DNA from: Mediterraneibacter massiliensis
GTDB taxonomy: Bacteria; Bacillota; Clostridia; Lachnospirales; Lachnospiraceae
NCBI RefSeq assembly: GCF_001487105.1
Contig: NZ_LN913001.1
Location: forward strand, 1,916,372-1,980,371
Length of the DNA: 64,000 nt
Direction: 5' to 3'
Positions within the stretch are counted from its first letter, which is position 1. Every line of letters starts with the position of its first letter. The notes under the pieces were generated by a model. It saw only the letters and a list, made by a program, of their open reading frames with translations. It had not been told where the DNA came from and did no database searches. This document shows positions 53,655 to 62,513 of this stretch, piece after piece. The position numbers and the translations under genes were made by a program.

Positions 53655-56468
53655 TCAATCTATTTTTCTTTTTCTCCTACATACCCCACATGCGCCAATC
53701 CCTGACACAATAAGCAATATTCTCCAAAGTATTAGGTTTGTTTGATCTCCTGTTTTTACACTTCCTGCGTTTCCAGAATTATTCTTATCTGTTGGATGTC
53801 CTGTCCCATTTGAAACTCCCAGCGTCTCTTTTCCTTTCACAGTGACCTTAATCGTCTTACTCGCAGAAGCCCCCTGTTTATCTGTCACTTTATATGTAAT
53901 TTGATAAACTCCTTCTTTGCTTGTATCGACTTCATTCTTTACAATCTCAATTTTCCCTGTCAAATCACCGTCTTCTTTGTCCGCTGCTGTTACATCTTTC
54001 AATGGATCAAATGTATCTCCTACTGTTAATGTCTTATCACTTGCATTGATCGTTGGAACTTCGTTCAATCCACTTACTGCAGAAACAAATTCCCACGTAC
54101 CGGTAAACTTCACATTACTTGTCACAGTTTCTATCTTTTCCGGTGTCCATCCCTTGAATACCCATTTTCCGGTATCCACTTTCACTTCGTCAAATTGTGT
54201 TTTTGATGGAAGTGCCGTCTCTTTATATTTCACTTTTTCTTTACTTGGGAGCTGCTGCATTACCTTTTTCGGAAGTGTTTCTGCGGAATCTAACGGCACA
54301 AATTCGTAATCCACTTCGTACTCCAACGGTGTCCACTGCGCATAGACAGTCATATCACCACTCACAACCACATTTTCATCAAAAGCTGTCCCTTTTCCGT
54401 CCTGCTGCGTATTCCATCCGGCAAATTGATATCCTTCTCTGACAGGAGCCTTCGGTAATTTTCCCAAAGCCTCTCCCTTTTTACATTCAAGAGAAGCCGG
54501 ATCCGCCTCTGTATCTCCGCCATTTTTCTTAAAGATTACCGTTACGTTTACGGCATTTGGATCTTTTGCGATCTTCCAAATATCTTTTGCGCTTTCGGTT
54601 GTATCATGCGCCACGTATAATCCGAAACGCTCCGGCTCTAACGTCAGCTCTGCCATAGAATTTGCTTTATCTTTCGCATATACATATTCCTCCCCTTCCA
54701 CCGGATTGGAATTGATCAGAAAATTAGAAACCTTTGTCTTAATCGGTCTTAATTTTCCTGTACCTGTAAAGGCTCCCCCTACGCTTAAGGTTCCTACTGT
54801 TCCTTTTTCGTCTTTATTGTCCGGATGATCCGTTCTTGTCAATGCAAGGGTCCCGTTGACTGTCAGGTTTCCTGAAATCTCATTCGTTCCTGTAATGCCT
54901 AAAGTACCCTGTTCAATCTGAATGTTTTTCACATTTGAAACCGCCGGAGCACCAGCATAATCGCGTATGACAGCGTCTTTGCTGTTGTCCACATAAATGG
55001 TATCCACATATGCGATCTGCCAGGTCTTTACATACTTGTCGTTTATAAAATTGACTCTCGTCTCTCCGGTCGTGGTCGTAGCATTCCCCTGCTCGTATCC
55101 TTTGATAGAAGGCGTACTCCTAAATGTTCCACTTTTTACATCACAGATACTGTCGCCCTGGATCGTCGATTTTTTCTCAGCCAGTATGACGCCGTTTACA
55201 GTACCGCCATTCATCACAATTTTTACACTGCCCGCAAACAAAGAGGGATTCTGTGAAAAATCTGAAAAATGACAGCCATATACCTTTTCCATGGTTCCGC
55301 CGTTGATCTCAACAAGGGAAGCAAATTCCTCCTGTTCCTGATTTTCCACCGTTTGCAGAAGATTATAATTCTCATTTCCGCTGCCTGCAAAAATAGTTCC
55401 CAGTTTATTCCCGCCATTTACCGTCACATGAATAGTTCCCTGGACGATATCACTGCTTCCGCCACCGATAATATGAATGCTTGCATAAGGGTCGGAATCA
55501 TTTCCCTCCGCCGTAGATTCGATGATCACATTCGTATTCTTCACAGACGACCGGACCCCTCCACCGTAAATATGACTGAATATCGCCTTCTGTCCGCTTT
55601 TGCCGCCAACTGTGACATGGGTATCGCCCTTCACTGCCGCATATCGTGTACTGATCGTATTACTACCACTGGCATAGCCGCCGCCATAAACATAGCCGAA
55701 AGTCCCTGAAGACAGCGTTACGTTCGTATCTCCGCCGACAGCTCCATACATGGCATTAGACGCATTTGTCTTCTGTCCATCTCCGCCGCCATATAGGGAA
55801 TCTATTTTGGAATTGTCAGGAGATGCCGCAACTGTAATATTCGTATTGCCTGCAATGTTGCCATGAAGAGATCCGCCGTAAACAATTCCAAACTTTCCAC
55901 CTCGGATTACCAGATTTGTCTCGGCAAAATTTCCGCCATTATAATCAATAGATCCATCTTCCAGAATCGTATATTTGCCAATCCCGCCGCCATATAAATA
56001 AAGCTCATCCGTGGCAGTAAAATTTTCTGTAAAGGTCAGATGATTTCCCTGCGCAAATAGTGTATGGTTTGACGACGTATCCAGCTGGATCTTATCCAGA
56101 ATTAAGTCCCCCACCAGCAGGTAAGCCTTTGTCTCTGACTCTACTCCAGCATTCACCTTGGGCGTGTTGTACAGATATTTCCCCAGATTGTCGACTTTGA
56201 CCGGCTGCTCCTTACTGGTTAAGGTTACCGTCACTCCCGCGATCCCGCCGAAATTATTCTGCGTCGTGTAGTCGCTATGATCTGCGCCTTCCAAGTTGAT
56301 ATCTTGTGTAAAGACAATCGTCGCTTCTGTCAGTCCTTCTCCATCTCGTGCCTGCTCGATCTCTGTTACAGCCTGATCGAAGGAAACTTTATCAGATACT
56401 TCCCACGAATTTCCTGTTCTGACAAAAGCTTTTGCCTCTGCTGTCACTCCGTTTTTCTCTCTATCCAC
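53655..56468 (-). pseudogene. Large anchored surface protein, C-terminal fragment (out of frame)
   Basis: 937-residue frame that can start at GTG 56468 but lacks a ribosome site or signal peptide; it is the body of one protein with 56444-56914. Long region of YGGG/GGG turn repeats (SLYGGGDGQK, YVYGGGYASG, HIYGGGVRSS) suggests a beta-helix or beta-solenoid, roughly residues 150-400. Then an InlB B-repeat (REGYQFAGWNTQQDGKGTAF, about 665-735), a SHIRT-like domain (YEVDYEFVPLD, about 735-805), an Ig-like domain (DGDLTGKIEIVKNEVDTSKE, about 815-890) and an anchor: SVKTGD, hydrophobic helix, CRRKRK. If the 8-bp duplication at 56516 collapses, the gene reads through. Confidence 0.85.
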
Positions 56469-56914
56469 TCCTTTGGAATGTGACTCCCCAGATGAAACAG
56501 CGGATTCCTCGCCTGCAGGAATACAGGAATAGTTTCTTCGTTGTTCTCATCCCCACCCTTTTCTTCAAATCCAGCCGCTTCAACTTCTATCGTTTCTTCT
56601 TGTCTGATACCATCAGCAGTATACGTTACAAGAAAATCATATACCCCGTTATCGGAAACATTATATTGAACAACCGTCAGATCTTCCGTTATTTCCGTAC
56701 CGTCAGGTAATCTTAGTTTTTCTAACTGTACCGTTTCCATCTCTGCAAACACTAAAGAAATAGTTGCTTCCGTCTTATCCTCATTCATTTGCTGTGTAAC
56801 TTCATATTGAATGGATAAGGCATTTTTTTCTTCAGCAAATACCGTCTGCGGCAATATGTTCAATGTCATAACCAACGTAAGAAACCATACAGCTGCTCGC
56901 TTAGCCCATTTCAT
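56444..56914 (-). pseudogene. Large surface protein, N-terminal fragment with signal peptide
   Basis: 156-residue frame, GGAGG site 12 bases before ATG. Signal peptide at residues 1-27 (basic KWAKRAA, hydrophobic core, QTVFAEE cut site). The following domain (about 30-130) is beta-rich, with TADGIRQEETIEVEAAG. The frame leaves the correct phase after NNEETIP and stops 50 codons on. Removing one TATTCCTG unit makes it continue as IPAGEESAVSSGESHSKGV into the body of the protein, so this is a single gene split by a duplication, not two genes. Confidence 0.85.
56516..56531 (-). repeat. 8-bp tandem duplication causing a frameshift
   Basis: CAGGAATA occurs twice in a row on the plus strand (TATTCCTG twice on the coding strand). 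One copy restores the reading frame; two copies shift it. Typical substrate for slipped-strand mispairing. Confidence 0.9.
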
Positions 56915-57044
56915 TCTTACTTATTTCCTCCTTTTTGACGCAAATCTATGCTAACAGATAAAAGAAATGATAAAAAAGCGGAACATCTCCTAATTATCTT
57001 AATACATAACTATATCACTGCTGTCAAAAAATGTCTATTTCTTT

Positions 57045-57830
57045 CTATACTCCGATTTTCTCAACAACATTATCAAGAACCGGTGTCATCAAAACTTTTC
57101 CTGTTCCGCGATAAACATTCACCAGCCCTTCGCCGGACGCTGCAGACCCTATCAATGTCTTTCCAGAACGTTCTACCGTGAAATTTAGACTTCCGCTCCA
57201 TGCGATCGCCATATTCCCATCTATTTTCAATGTGTCATTATTCAACGTAACTTCTATCAATTCTTCTTTCGGGCAGGGAATTTCCAGGCATACGATACCA
57301 TTTCCCATAATACCTAGATTAAACAAGCCCTCTCCGCCTGCTATTGCGGATGACATATTCGAACGCATAACCGCTTTATGTTTTAAACCTGCATCACAGG
57401 CAAGGAATATGCCGTCATCCAGGACTACAGACCCATTCCACTCTCCTACATCCAACAAAATGATGTGCTTATATGTAGGTTCTAATACTAAAGTGCCAGT
57501 ACCTGCATACTCCGGTTTGATGGCAGACTCTCCCGTCGCTTTTCCCCGGACAGCTTTTCCTAGGAAGTCCCCTACTCCTTTTACGCCGGTTGTTACATTG
57601 ATTTCTCCTGCCATCCATTGCATGGCTCCTGCCTGCAGTGTAACAGCCGACTGGTTCAATACACATACAACCTGCCTTTTTCTGATATTCATCTCATTAC
57701 AATAATAGGCTACTATCGCGGACTGTGGCGTCACACTTAAATCTCTTTGGTATTCGATAATCGAAAAACAGCCTTTTGAATCTAATACCTTTACATCGTC
57801 ATTATTAAATAGATTTGAAATATGATACAT
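57045..57830 (-). CDS. AIM24 family protein
   Basis: 261 aa from the ATG at 57830 (AAAGGGG site). All-beta, TRAP-like fold with glycine pairs: GAMQWMAGEINVTTGVKGVG, GTGTLVLEPTYKHIILLDVG, GEGLFNLGIMGNGIVCLEIP, GEGLVNVYRGTGKVLMTPV. These are the AIM24 hallmarks. The family is widespread and its bacterial role is unknown. It lies between the adhesin and the GH32 gene, with a 73-base gap to the latter. Confidence 0.88.
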   Translation of the reverse strand: MYHISNLFNNDDVKVLDSKGCFSIIEYQRDLSVTPQSAIVAYYCNEMNIRKRQVVCVLNQSAVTLQAGAMQWMAGEINVTTGVKGVGDFLGKAVRGKATGESAIKPEYAGTGTLVLEPTYKHIILLDVGEWNGSVVLDDGIFLACDAGLKHKAVMRSNMSSAIAGGEGLFNLGIMGNGIVCLEIPCPKEELIEVTLNNDTLKIDGNMAIAWSGSLNFTVERSGKTLIGSAASGEGLVNVYRGTGKVLMTPVLDNVVEKIGV

Positions 57831-57902
57831 ACGCCTTCCCCTTTCCAACTCTAATATAGTCTATTTTATCATAAAAGAATTGAAAAATATATTCGATTTT
57901 TC

Positions 57903-59384
57903 TTACATAATCTTCTTTATTCCATATGCTTCAAACTCTTTGATCAATGCATTCCCTCCATGGGTACAGATGTGGATATGATTTTGCATATCTTGCGCAA
58001 AAATATTATTAGAATGATTATTCTGATACTGATCTGTGAATATTTCCACTGAACTTTTGTCTGAAAAAATATGAATATCTAATTCTTTTTTTCCACTTAT
58101 TTTAAATGCACTTCTTGAACTTCCTTTGCTCCACCCATCTGCCTGATTTCTGTCTATTATGATTTCTGCATGTTTAAAATCAAACATACATAGCAGCTGT
58201 TTTCCGTTTCCACAGCGCAGACACAATTCCAAGCTTTCTGCATCTGTCTGTTCAAGAAGCACCTTCATTTTCATTTCAAAAGCAATCCCGTCTCCGGCAG
58301 ATAATTCTCTGCCGTCCGGAGAGATGACCATCTCCTCTTTTTTCTCTCCGCCTGTCCTAAGCATACGCAATTCCTCGATCGGTATAAACTGCAGAGTATA
58401 ATCTTCCATAAGACGCACTTCTCTTGGAATACTATAGAAGCCGCACCAGCCTTCTTTATACGTAGGTCCCCAGTCCTTCCAAGAAGACATCCATTCCCAT
58501 TCATTAGCCCAGCCGATCATAACTCTTCTTCCATCTGCTGTAAGAAAAGACTGAGGCGCATAATAGTCTAGTCCCCAATCAATCTCTCCTACGGTATGGT
58601 AAATAAATTTCCCTGTATGATATTCGAAATCCCCTACAAAATATATCGCTGTATGTTCGCCTGCTCCCATCGGGGAAACTGTCAATACATATTTATCGCC
58701 CAGTTGGTAAAAATCCGGACATTCCCACATAAAGCCCCATTCTCCTCTGCTTTCTGCCAGTACATTGACATACTCCCAGTGAAACATATCTTTGGAACGA
58801 TACAGCAATACCTGTGCCTTGTTCTCCCTACTGGCTCCACATACCATATAATAAGTATCTTCATGCTTCCACACTTTAGGGTCTCTGAACTGAGAACTTG
58901 GTACGCCTTTTGGAGCTTTCAGCACAGGATTCCCCTCATATTTTTCAAAATGGATTCCATCCTCGCTGTATGCAATGCATTGTGTCTGCTCATTTCCATT
59001 CCCATGATTGGCAGCTCCTGTATAGATTAAAAACAGCTTTCCTTCATGTTCGATAGCGCTTCCTGAAAAGCACCCTCCTCTTACATAATCATCATACGAT
59101 TCGCTGGGAGCCAAAGCCAATGGAAGAAATTCCCAATGAACCATGTCCTCACTGACGGCATGCCCCCAATGAATATAATCCCAAAAGCCATAATATGGAT
59201 TATATTGATAAAAAAGATGATATTTTCCCCGAAAATATATAAGACCATTGGGATCATTGAGCCATCCTGTCTGCGGCATAAAATGATAGTGTTGACGCAT
59301 CGCTCCCCTTTTCACCTGTTCTTTCTTCTCCTCTATTTCTTTTTGCGCCTTTCTGATATTTTCCAACATTAATTCTCTTGACAT
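57903..59384 (-). CDS. Glycoside hydrolase family 32 beta-fructosidase
   Basis: 493 aa from the ATG at 59384 (GTGGAGG five bases upstream). Five-blade propeller with the three acidic motifs: WLNDPNG (nucleophile Asp44), FRDPKV and WECPDF (acid/base Glu), plus FSGSAIEHEG. The C-terminal beta-sandwich ends with SSVEIFTDQYQN. No signal peptide, so it works in the cytoplasm on imported sucrose, fructo-oligosaccharide or its phosphate. Follows the ABC permeases directly. Confidence 0.94.
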   Translation of the reverse strand: MSRELMLENIRKAQKEIEEKKEQVKRGAMRQHYHFMPQTGWLNDPNGLIYFRGKYHLFYQYNPYYGFWDYIHWGHAVSEDMVHWEFLPLALAPSESYDDYVRGGCFSGSAIEHEGKLFLIYTGAANHGNGNEQTQCIAYSEDGIHFEKYEGNPVLKAPKGVPSSQFRDPKVWKHEDTYYMVCGASRENKAQVLLYRSKDMFHWEYVNVLAESRGEWGFMWECPDFYQLGDKYVLTVSPMGAGEHTAIYFVGDFEYHTGKFIYHTVGEIDWGLDYYAPQSFLTADGRRVMIGWANEWEWMSSWKDWGPTYKEGWCGFYSIPREVRLMEDYTLQFIPIEELRMLRTGGEKKEEMVISPDGRELSAGDGIAFEMKMKVLLEQTDAESLELCLRCGNGKQLLCMFDFKHAEIIIDRNQADGWSKGSSRSAFKISGKKELDIHIFSDKSSVEIFTDQYQNNHSNNIFAQDMQNHIHICTHGGNALIKEFEAYGIKKIM

Positions 59385-59427
59385 ACGTTCCTCCACACGT
59401 GCTTTCTGCCTTTTATATTCCAAAGTG

Positions 59428-60270
59428 TCATCCCTTTACAGCACCTGATGTCATCCCACTGATAATATATTTTTGCAGGAATATATAGAAGATCAACTCT
59501 GGCAGCATAATAAGCAGACTCGCTGCTATGATCGCACTGTAATCCATAGAATACTGCCCTTTAAACATAGATGTCATCAAGGAGACCGTATTCAGCCTGC
59601 TATCCTGTATAAAAGTAGAAGCGAATGGAAATTCATTGTATATATACACTGCGTTAAAAATAACAATCGTTACAAATGTCGGTTTCATAACGGGAATGAC
59701 TACTCTGGTACATATCTTAAAAAGATTACATCCATCAATTAATGCAGCCTCTTCTAATTCTCCGGGAATTTCTCTTAAGAAACCAGTAAACAATAGTGTA
59801 TTAAAAGAAATATTGACAGCAACATACGGTATGATCAACCCTAACCTCGTTCCCAGTATCCCCATTGCCGAATCAATGCGGTAAATGGGGAAGATCAGTA
59901 CGTATATCGGGATCGCTATGCCTGCCAGAAAAAAGAGATAGATATATTCCGCTGTCTGCTTTTTTCTAAAAGTAAGTCTGGCAATAGCAAAGGAACTCAT
60001 AAAAGTGATCACAATACTGAAAAATGTACTAACAAGTACCAAAATCAGCGTATTAAAATACATGCCTCCAAAGTCGATCGTCTCTAATGCTCTTACATAA
60101 TTTTCAAAATTCCATGATGTAGGAAATGATAGCGGTGTATTCACGATTTCGTTATTGGTCTTAAAAGAAAGCAAAATTGCCCATATAATTGGAATCAGCA
60201 AGATAAGGACCAGAGCTGCGACAAACACATAAAAAGCAATTTGTTTTATGGATTTTCTTTTTCCTGTCAT
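59428..60270 (-). CDS. Carbohydrate ABC transporter permease (MalG type)
   Basis: 280 aa, six membrane helices. The EAA loop reads EELEEAALIDGCNLFKI-like (ELEEAALIDGC, then the RVVIPVMKPTF helix). Second inner-membrane subunit of the sugar importer. Start AAAAGGAG; overlaps the upstream permease gene by four bases. The ATPase is not in the window; many such systems share a common MsmK-type ATPase. Confidence 0.94.
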   Translation of the reverse strand: MTGKRKSIKQIAFYVFVAALVLILLIPIIWAILLSFKTNNEIVNTPLSFPTSWNFENYVRALETIDFGGMYFNTLILVLVSTFFSIVITFMSSFAIARLTFRKKQTAEYIYLFFLAGIAIPIYVLIFPIYRIDSAMGILGTRLGLIIPYVAVNISFNTLLFTGFLREIPGELEEAALIDGCNLFKICTRVVIPVMKPTFVTIVIFNAVYIYNEFPFASTFIQDSRLNTVSLMTSMFKGQYSMDYSAIIAASLLIMLPELIFYIFLQKYIISGMTSGAVKG

Positions 60271-61148
60271 AATTCTCTCCTTTTCTTTTTCGTTGTGATC
60301 CTGATATAGGCAAATGAACCTGCGATCGAAAGTACAAGTATCGCAACAGCGATGGCCATGCCATATCCATACTTTCTCGAACTAAACACAGTAAAATACA
60401 TATAAGATGTAAGAAGTTCCGACTGATGAGCCGGTCCTCCTCCTGTCATCTGATATACCAATTCGTATATTTTGAAAACTCCGGTTATAATCAAAACAAT
60501 ATTGATAATAAATGTCTCTTTCAACATAGGTATTGTTACATAAAACAATCTTTGCAGTGCATTTGCACCATCCATCGCACAGGCTTCATATATATCTGCC
60601 GGAATCGTTTTTATCCCGGAGAGGAAGATGGTTGCATGAAAGCCCATAACCTGCCAGGTAAATACGATGGCAAGCGCCAGAGGAGACCATTTTGTCCCCC
60701 CGATCCATTCAATGGCCAGCACATCCAAACCTATGCTACGGAGGATATTATTGAGCAGCCCATACTGCGGATTCATAATATATCCCCATATAATACCGAT
60801 AATAATGGGTGCTATTATATAAGGTGCAAATACAACCATTTTAAAAAATGCATTTCCCCTAAAAGCTCTGTTCATCAACATAGCGGTTAAAAATGAACCC
60901 ACAAGAAGAAACAATAGACTGCACACCAGAACAATACATGTATTTCTTAAAGCAATTAAAAACAATTCGTCTCCAAACATCCGTATATAGTTATCAAAAC
61001 CTCTAAATTCTGCTTTGCCCATGCCGCTGTAGTCTGTAAAACTATAATACACTGCGACAAATACGGGAATAATAATAAACACCATATATACAAGTAATGT
61101 TGGAATCAGCATAACTGCTTTTGCTTTTTTTGTACTTACCCAATGCAT
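60267..61148 (-). CDS. Carbohydrate ABC transporter permease (MalF type)
   Basis: 293 aa from the ATG at 61148 (GGAGG). Six helices, EAA loop DIYEACAMDGANALQRLFYV, and MIPTLLVYMVFIIIPVFVAV as the first helix. Partner of the MalG-type permease and the binding protein upstream. Confidence 0.94.
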   Translation of the reverse strand: MHWVSTKKAKAVMLIPTLLVYMVFIIIPVFVAVYYSFTDYSGMGKAEFRGFDNYIRMFGDELFLIALRNTCIVLVCSLLFLLVGSFLTAMLMNRAFRGNAFFKMVVFAPYIIAPIIIGIIWGYIMNPQYGLLNNILRSIGLDVLAIEWIGGTKWSPLALAIVFTWQVMGFHATIFLSGIKTIPADIYEACAMDGANALQRLFYVTIPMLKETFIINIVLIITGVFKIYELVYQMTGGGPAHQSELLTSYMYFTVFSSRKYGYGMAIAVAILVLSIAGSFAYIRITTKKKRREL

Positions 61149-61190
61149 AATATCCTCCAAATTTTGTATAAATCTAATATCTGTTTTCTT

Positions 61191-62501
61191 TTATCGCTCC
61201 GCACTGTGCAGATCTTCTACATAATCTGCCGCCTCCTCAGGTGTATATACTCCTGTCATAACACCAAATGTCGCATCGAAATATCCATAGGCTACAGTAG
61301 AAGATAAAGAATTAAAGGGTTCACGAACCGCTTCCCAATCATCATTTAAAGCCTGTATCATCGTTGCCAGTACCGGATGTTCTTCTACATTTACTTCACC
61401 TTCATACTGGGAACAAGGCAGCGCCGCTGTATCTTCAGCGATAATTTTTGTTCCTTCTTCTCCATAATAAAATTGCCAGAACTGCATGATTGCATCCAAA
61501 AGTTCTTTATCCTCTGCCGCTTTTGCAGAAACTACATATACTCCGCCGGAAGCCTTTATTCCGATTTGCTGCGGATACTCGCTGTCTGAGAAAGTCGGAC
61601 CCCAGAAAAAACCGATGTTCTGGGCTATATCACTGGCCTCAAAATCACCAATGTCCCATGCGCCAGAATTAAACATGGCTGCCTGTCCGCCAAGAAATTG
61701 CTCTTTTGCTTCAAAATATCCCATATTCGCGATATTCTCTGTGAAAGTCTTGTTGTCCCGCATTTCTTCTACTTTTTCAAAATAATGTATAAAATCTTCA
61801 TTATTCCAGGAAACGCTTCCATCGTTCAATCCTTCCAGTTTATCGAAGAAACCATAACGTGCCAGCATCGTCTCAAATGCCCAGATACTGTAATTATCCT
61901 GTGCTCCTACTGTAAGTGGTACGATGCCTGCGTCCTTTAATTTGTTGACAGCCTCTGTAAATTCTTCATAAGTCTCAGGAGCTTCTTCAATCCCTGCTTC
62001 TTCAAACAATGCCTTATTATAGAAAAAACCTGCCATCATCACTTCACTGGGAAGGCCAAAATCTTTTTCGTCAACTATACAGGAATTTACCAATCCAGGT
62101 AAAAGATTTTCATTGATTCCATATTCATCCAACGCTTCCGTCATATCATATAAATACCCGTTTTGTGCAAATTCCTTTGCCGGAGCCTGTTCAAGCCAAA
62201 AAATATCCGGTAATTTATTTTCATCTGCTAATAATGTCATTTGTTTGTTATGCTCAGATACTTCCTTTCCTGTTATATCAATTTTGATATTTGGATGTTC
62301 TTTTTCAAATGCTTCAATAATTTTCATCATATGAGGTTCTTGCTCTTCAATATTTGCTACATGTTCTGCAAATTCAATCGTAATCGTATCCCCATTTCCA
62401 GATTGTTCTTTTTTCTCATTTGCACCGCATCCTGCCATTGAAACCGTTAAGAGTACTGCCGCTGCAACTGCCGTTACTTTTTCCCATGTTTTTTTCTTCA
62501 T
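61191..62501 (-). CDS. Sugar-binding lipoprotein of the ABC importer
   Basis: 436 aa. Lipoprotein signal with lipobox SMAGC (Cys25). CUT1 family 1 binding fold: FEKEHPNIKIDITGKEVS, then DIFWLEQAPAKEFAQNGYL, GIVPLTVGAQDNYSIWAFE, GQAAMFNSGAWDIGDFEA. Captures an oligosaccharide outside the membrane. Located between the GH116 gene and the permeases, giving the order GH116, binding protein, MalF, MalG, GH32. Confidence 0.94.
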   Translation of the reverse strand: MKKKTWEKVTAVAAAVLLTVSMAGCGANEKKEQSGNGDTITIEFAEHVANIEEQEPHMMKIIEAFEKEHPNIKIDITGKEVSEHNKQMTLLADENKLPDIFWLEQAPAKEFAQNGYLYDMTEALDEYGINENLLPGLVNSCIVDEKDFGLPSEVMMAGFFYNKALFEEAGIEEAPETYEEFTEAVNKLKDAGIVPLTVGAQDNYSIWAFETMLARYGFFDKLEGLNDGSVSWNNEDFIHYFEKVEEMRDNKTFTENIANMGYFEAKEQFLGGQAAMFNSGAWDIGDFEASDIAQNIGFFWGPTFSDSEYPQQIGIKASGGVYVVSAKAAEDKELLDAIMQFWQFYYGEEGTKIIAEDTAALPCSQYEGEVNVEEHPVLATMIQALNDDWEAVREPFNSLSSTVAYGYFDATFGVMTGVYTPEEAADYVEDLHSAER

Positions 62502-62513
62502 AATACTTCTCCT

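Noticed and set aside
53655..56468. The 937-codon frame as an independent gene starting at GTG 56468
   Set aside because: No signal peptide or ribosome site; collapsing one 8-bp unit fuses it in frame to the signal-peptide ORF.
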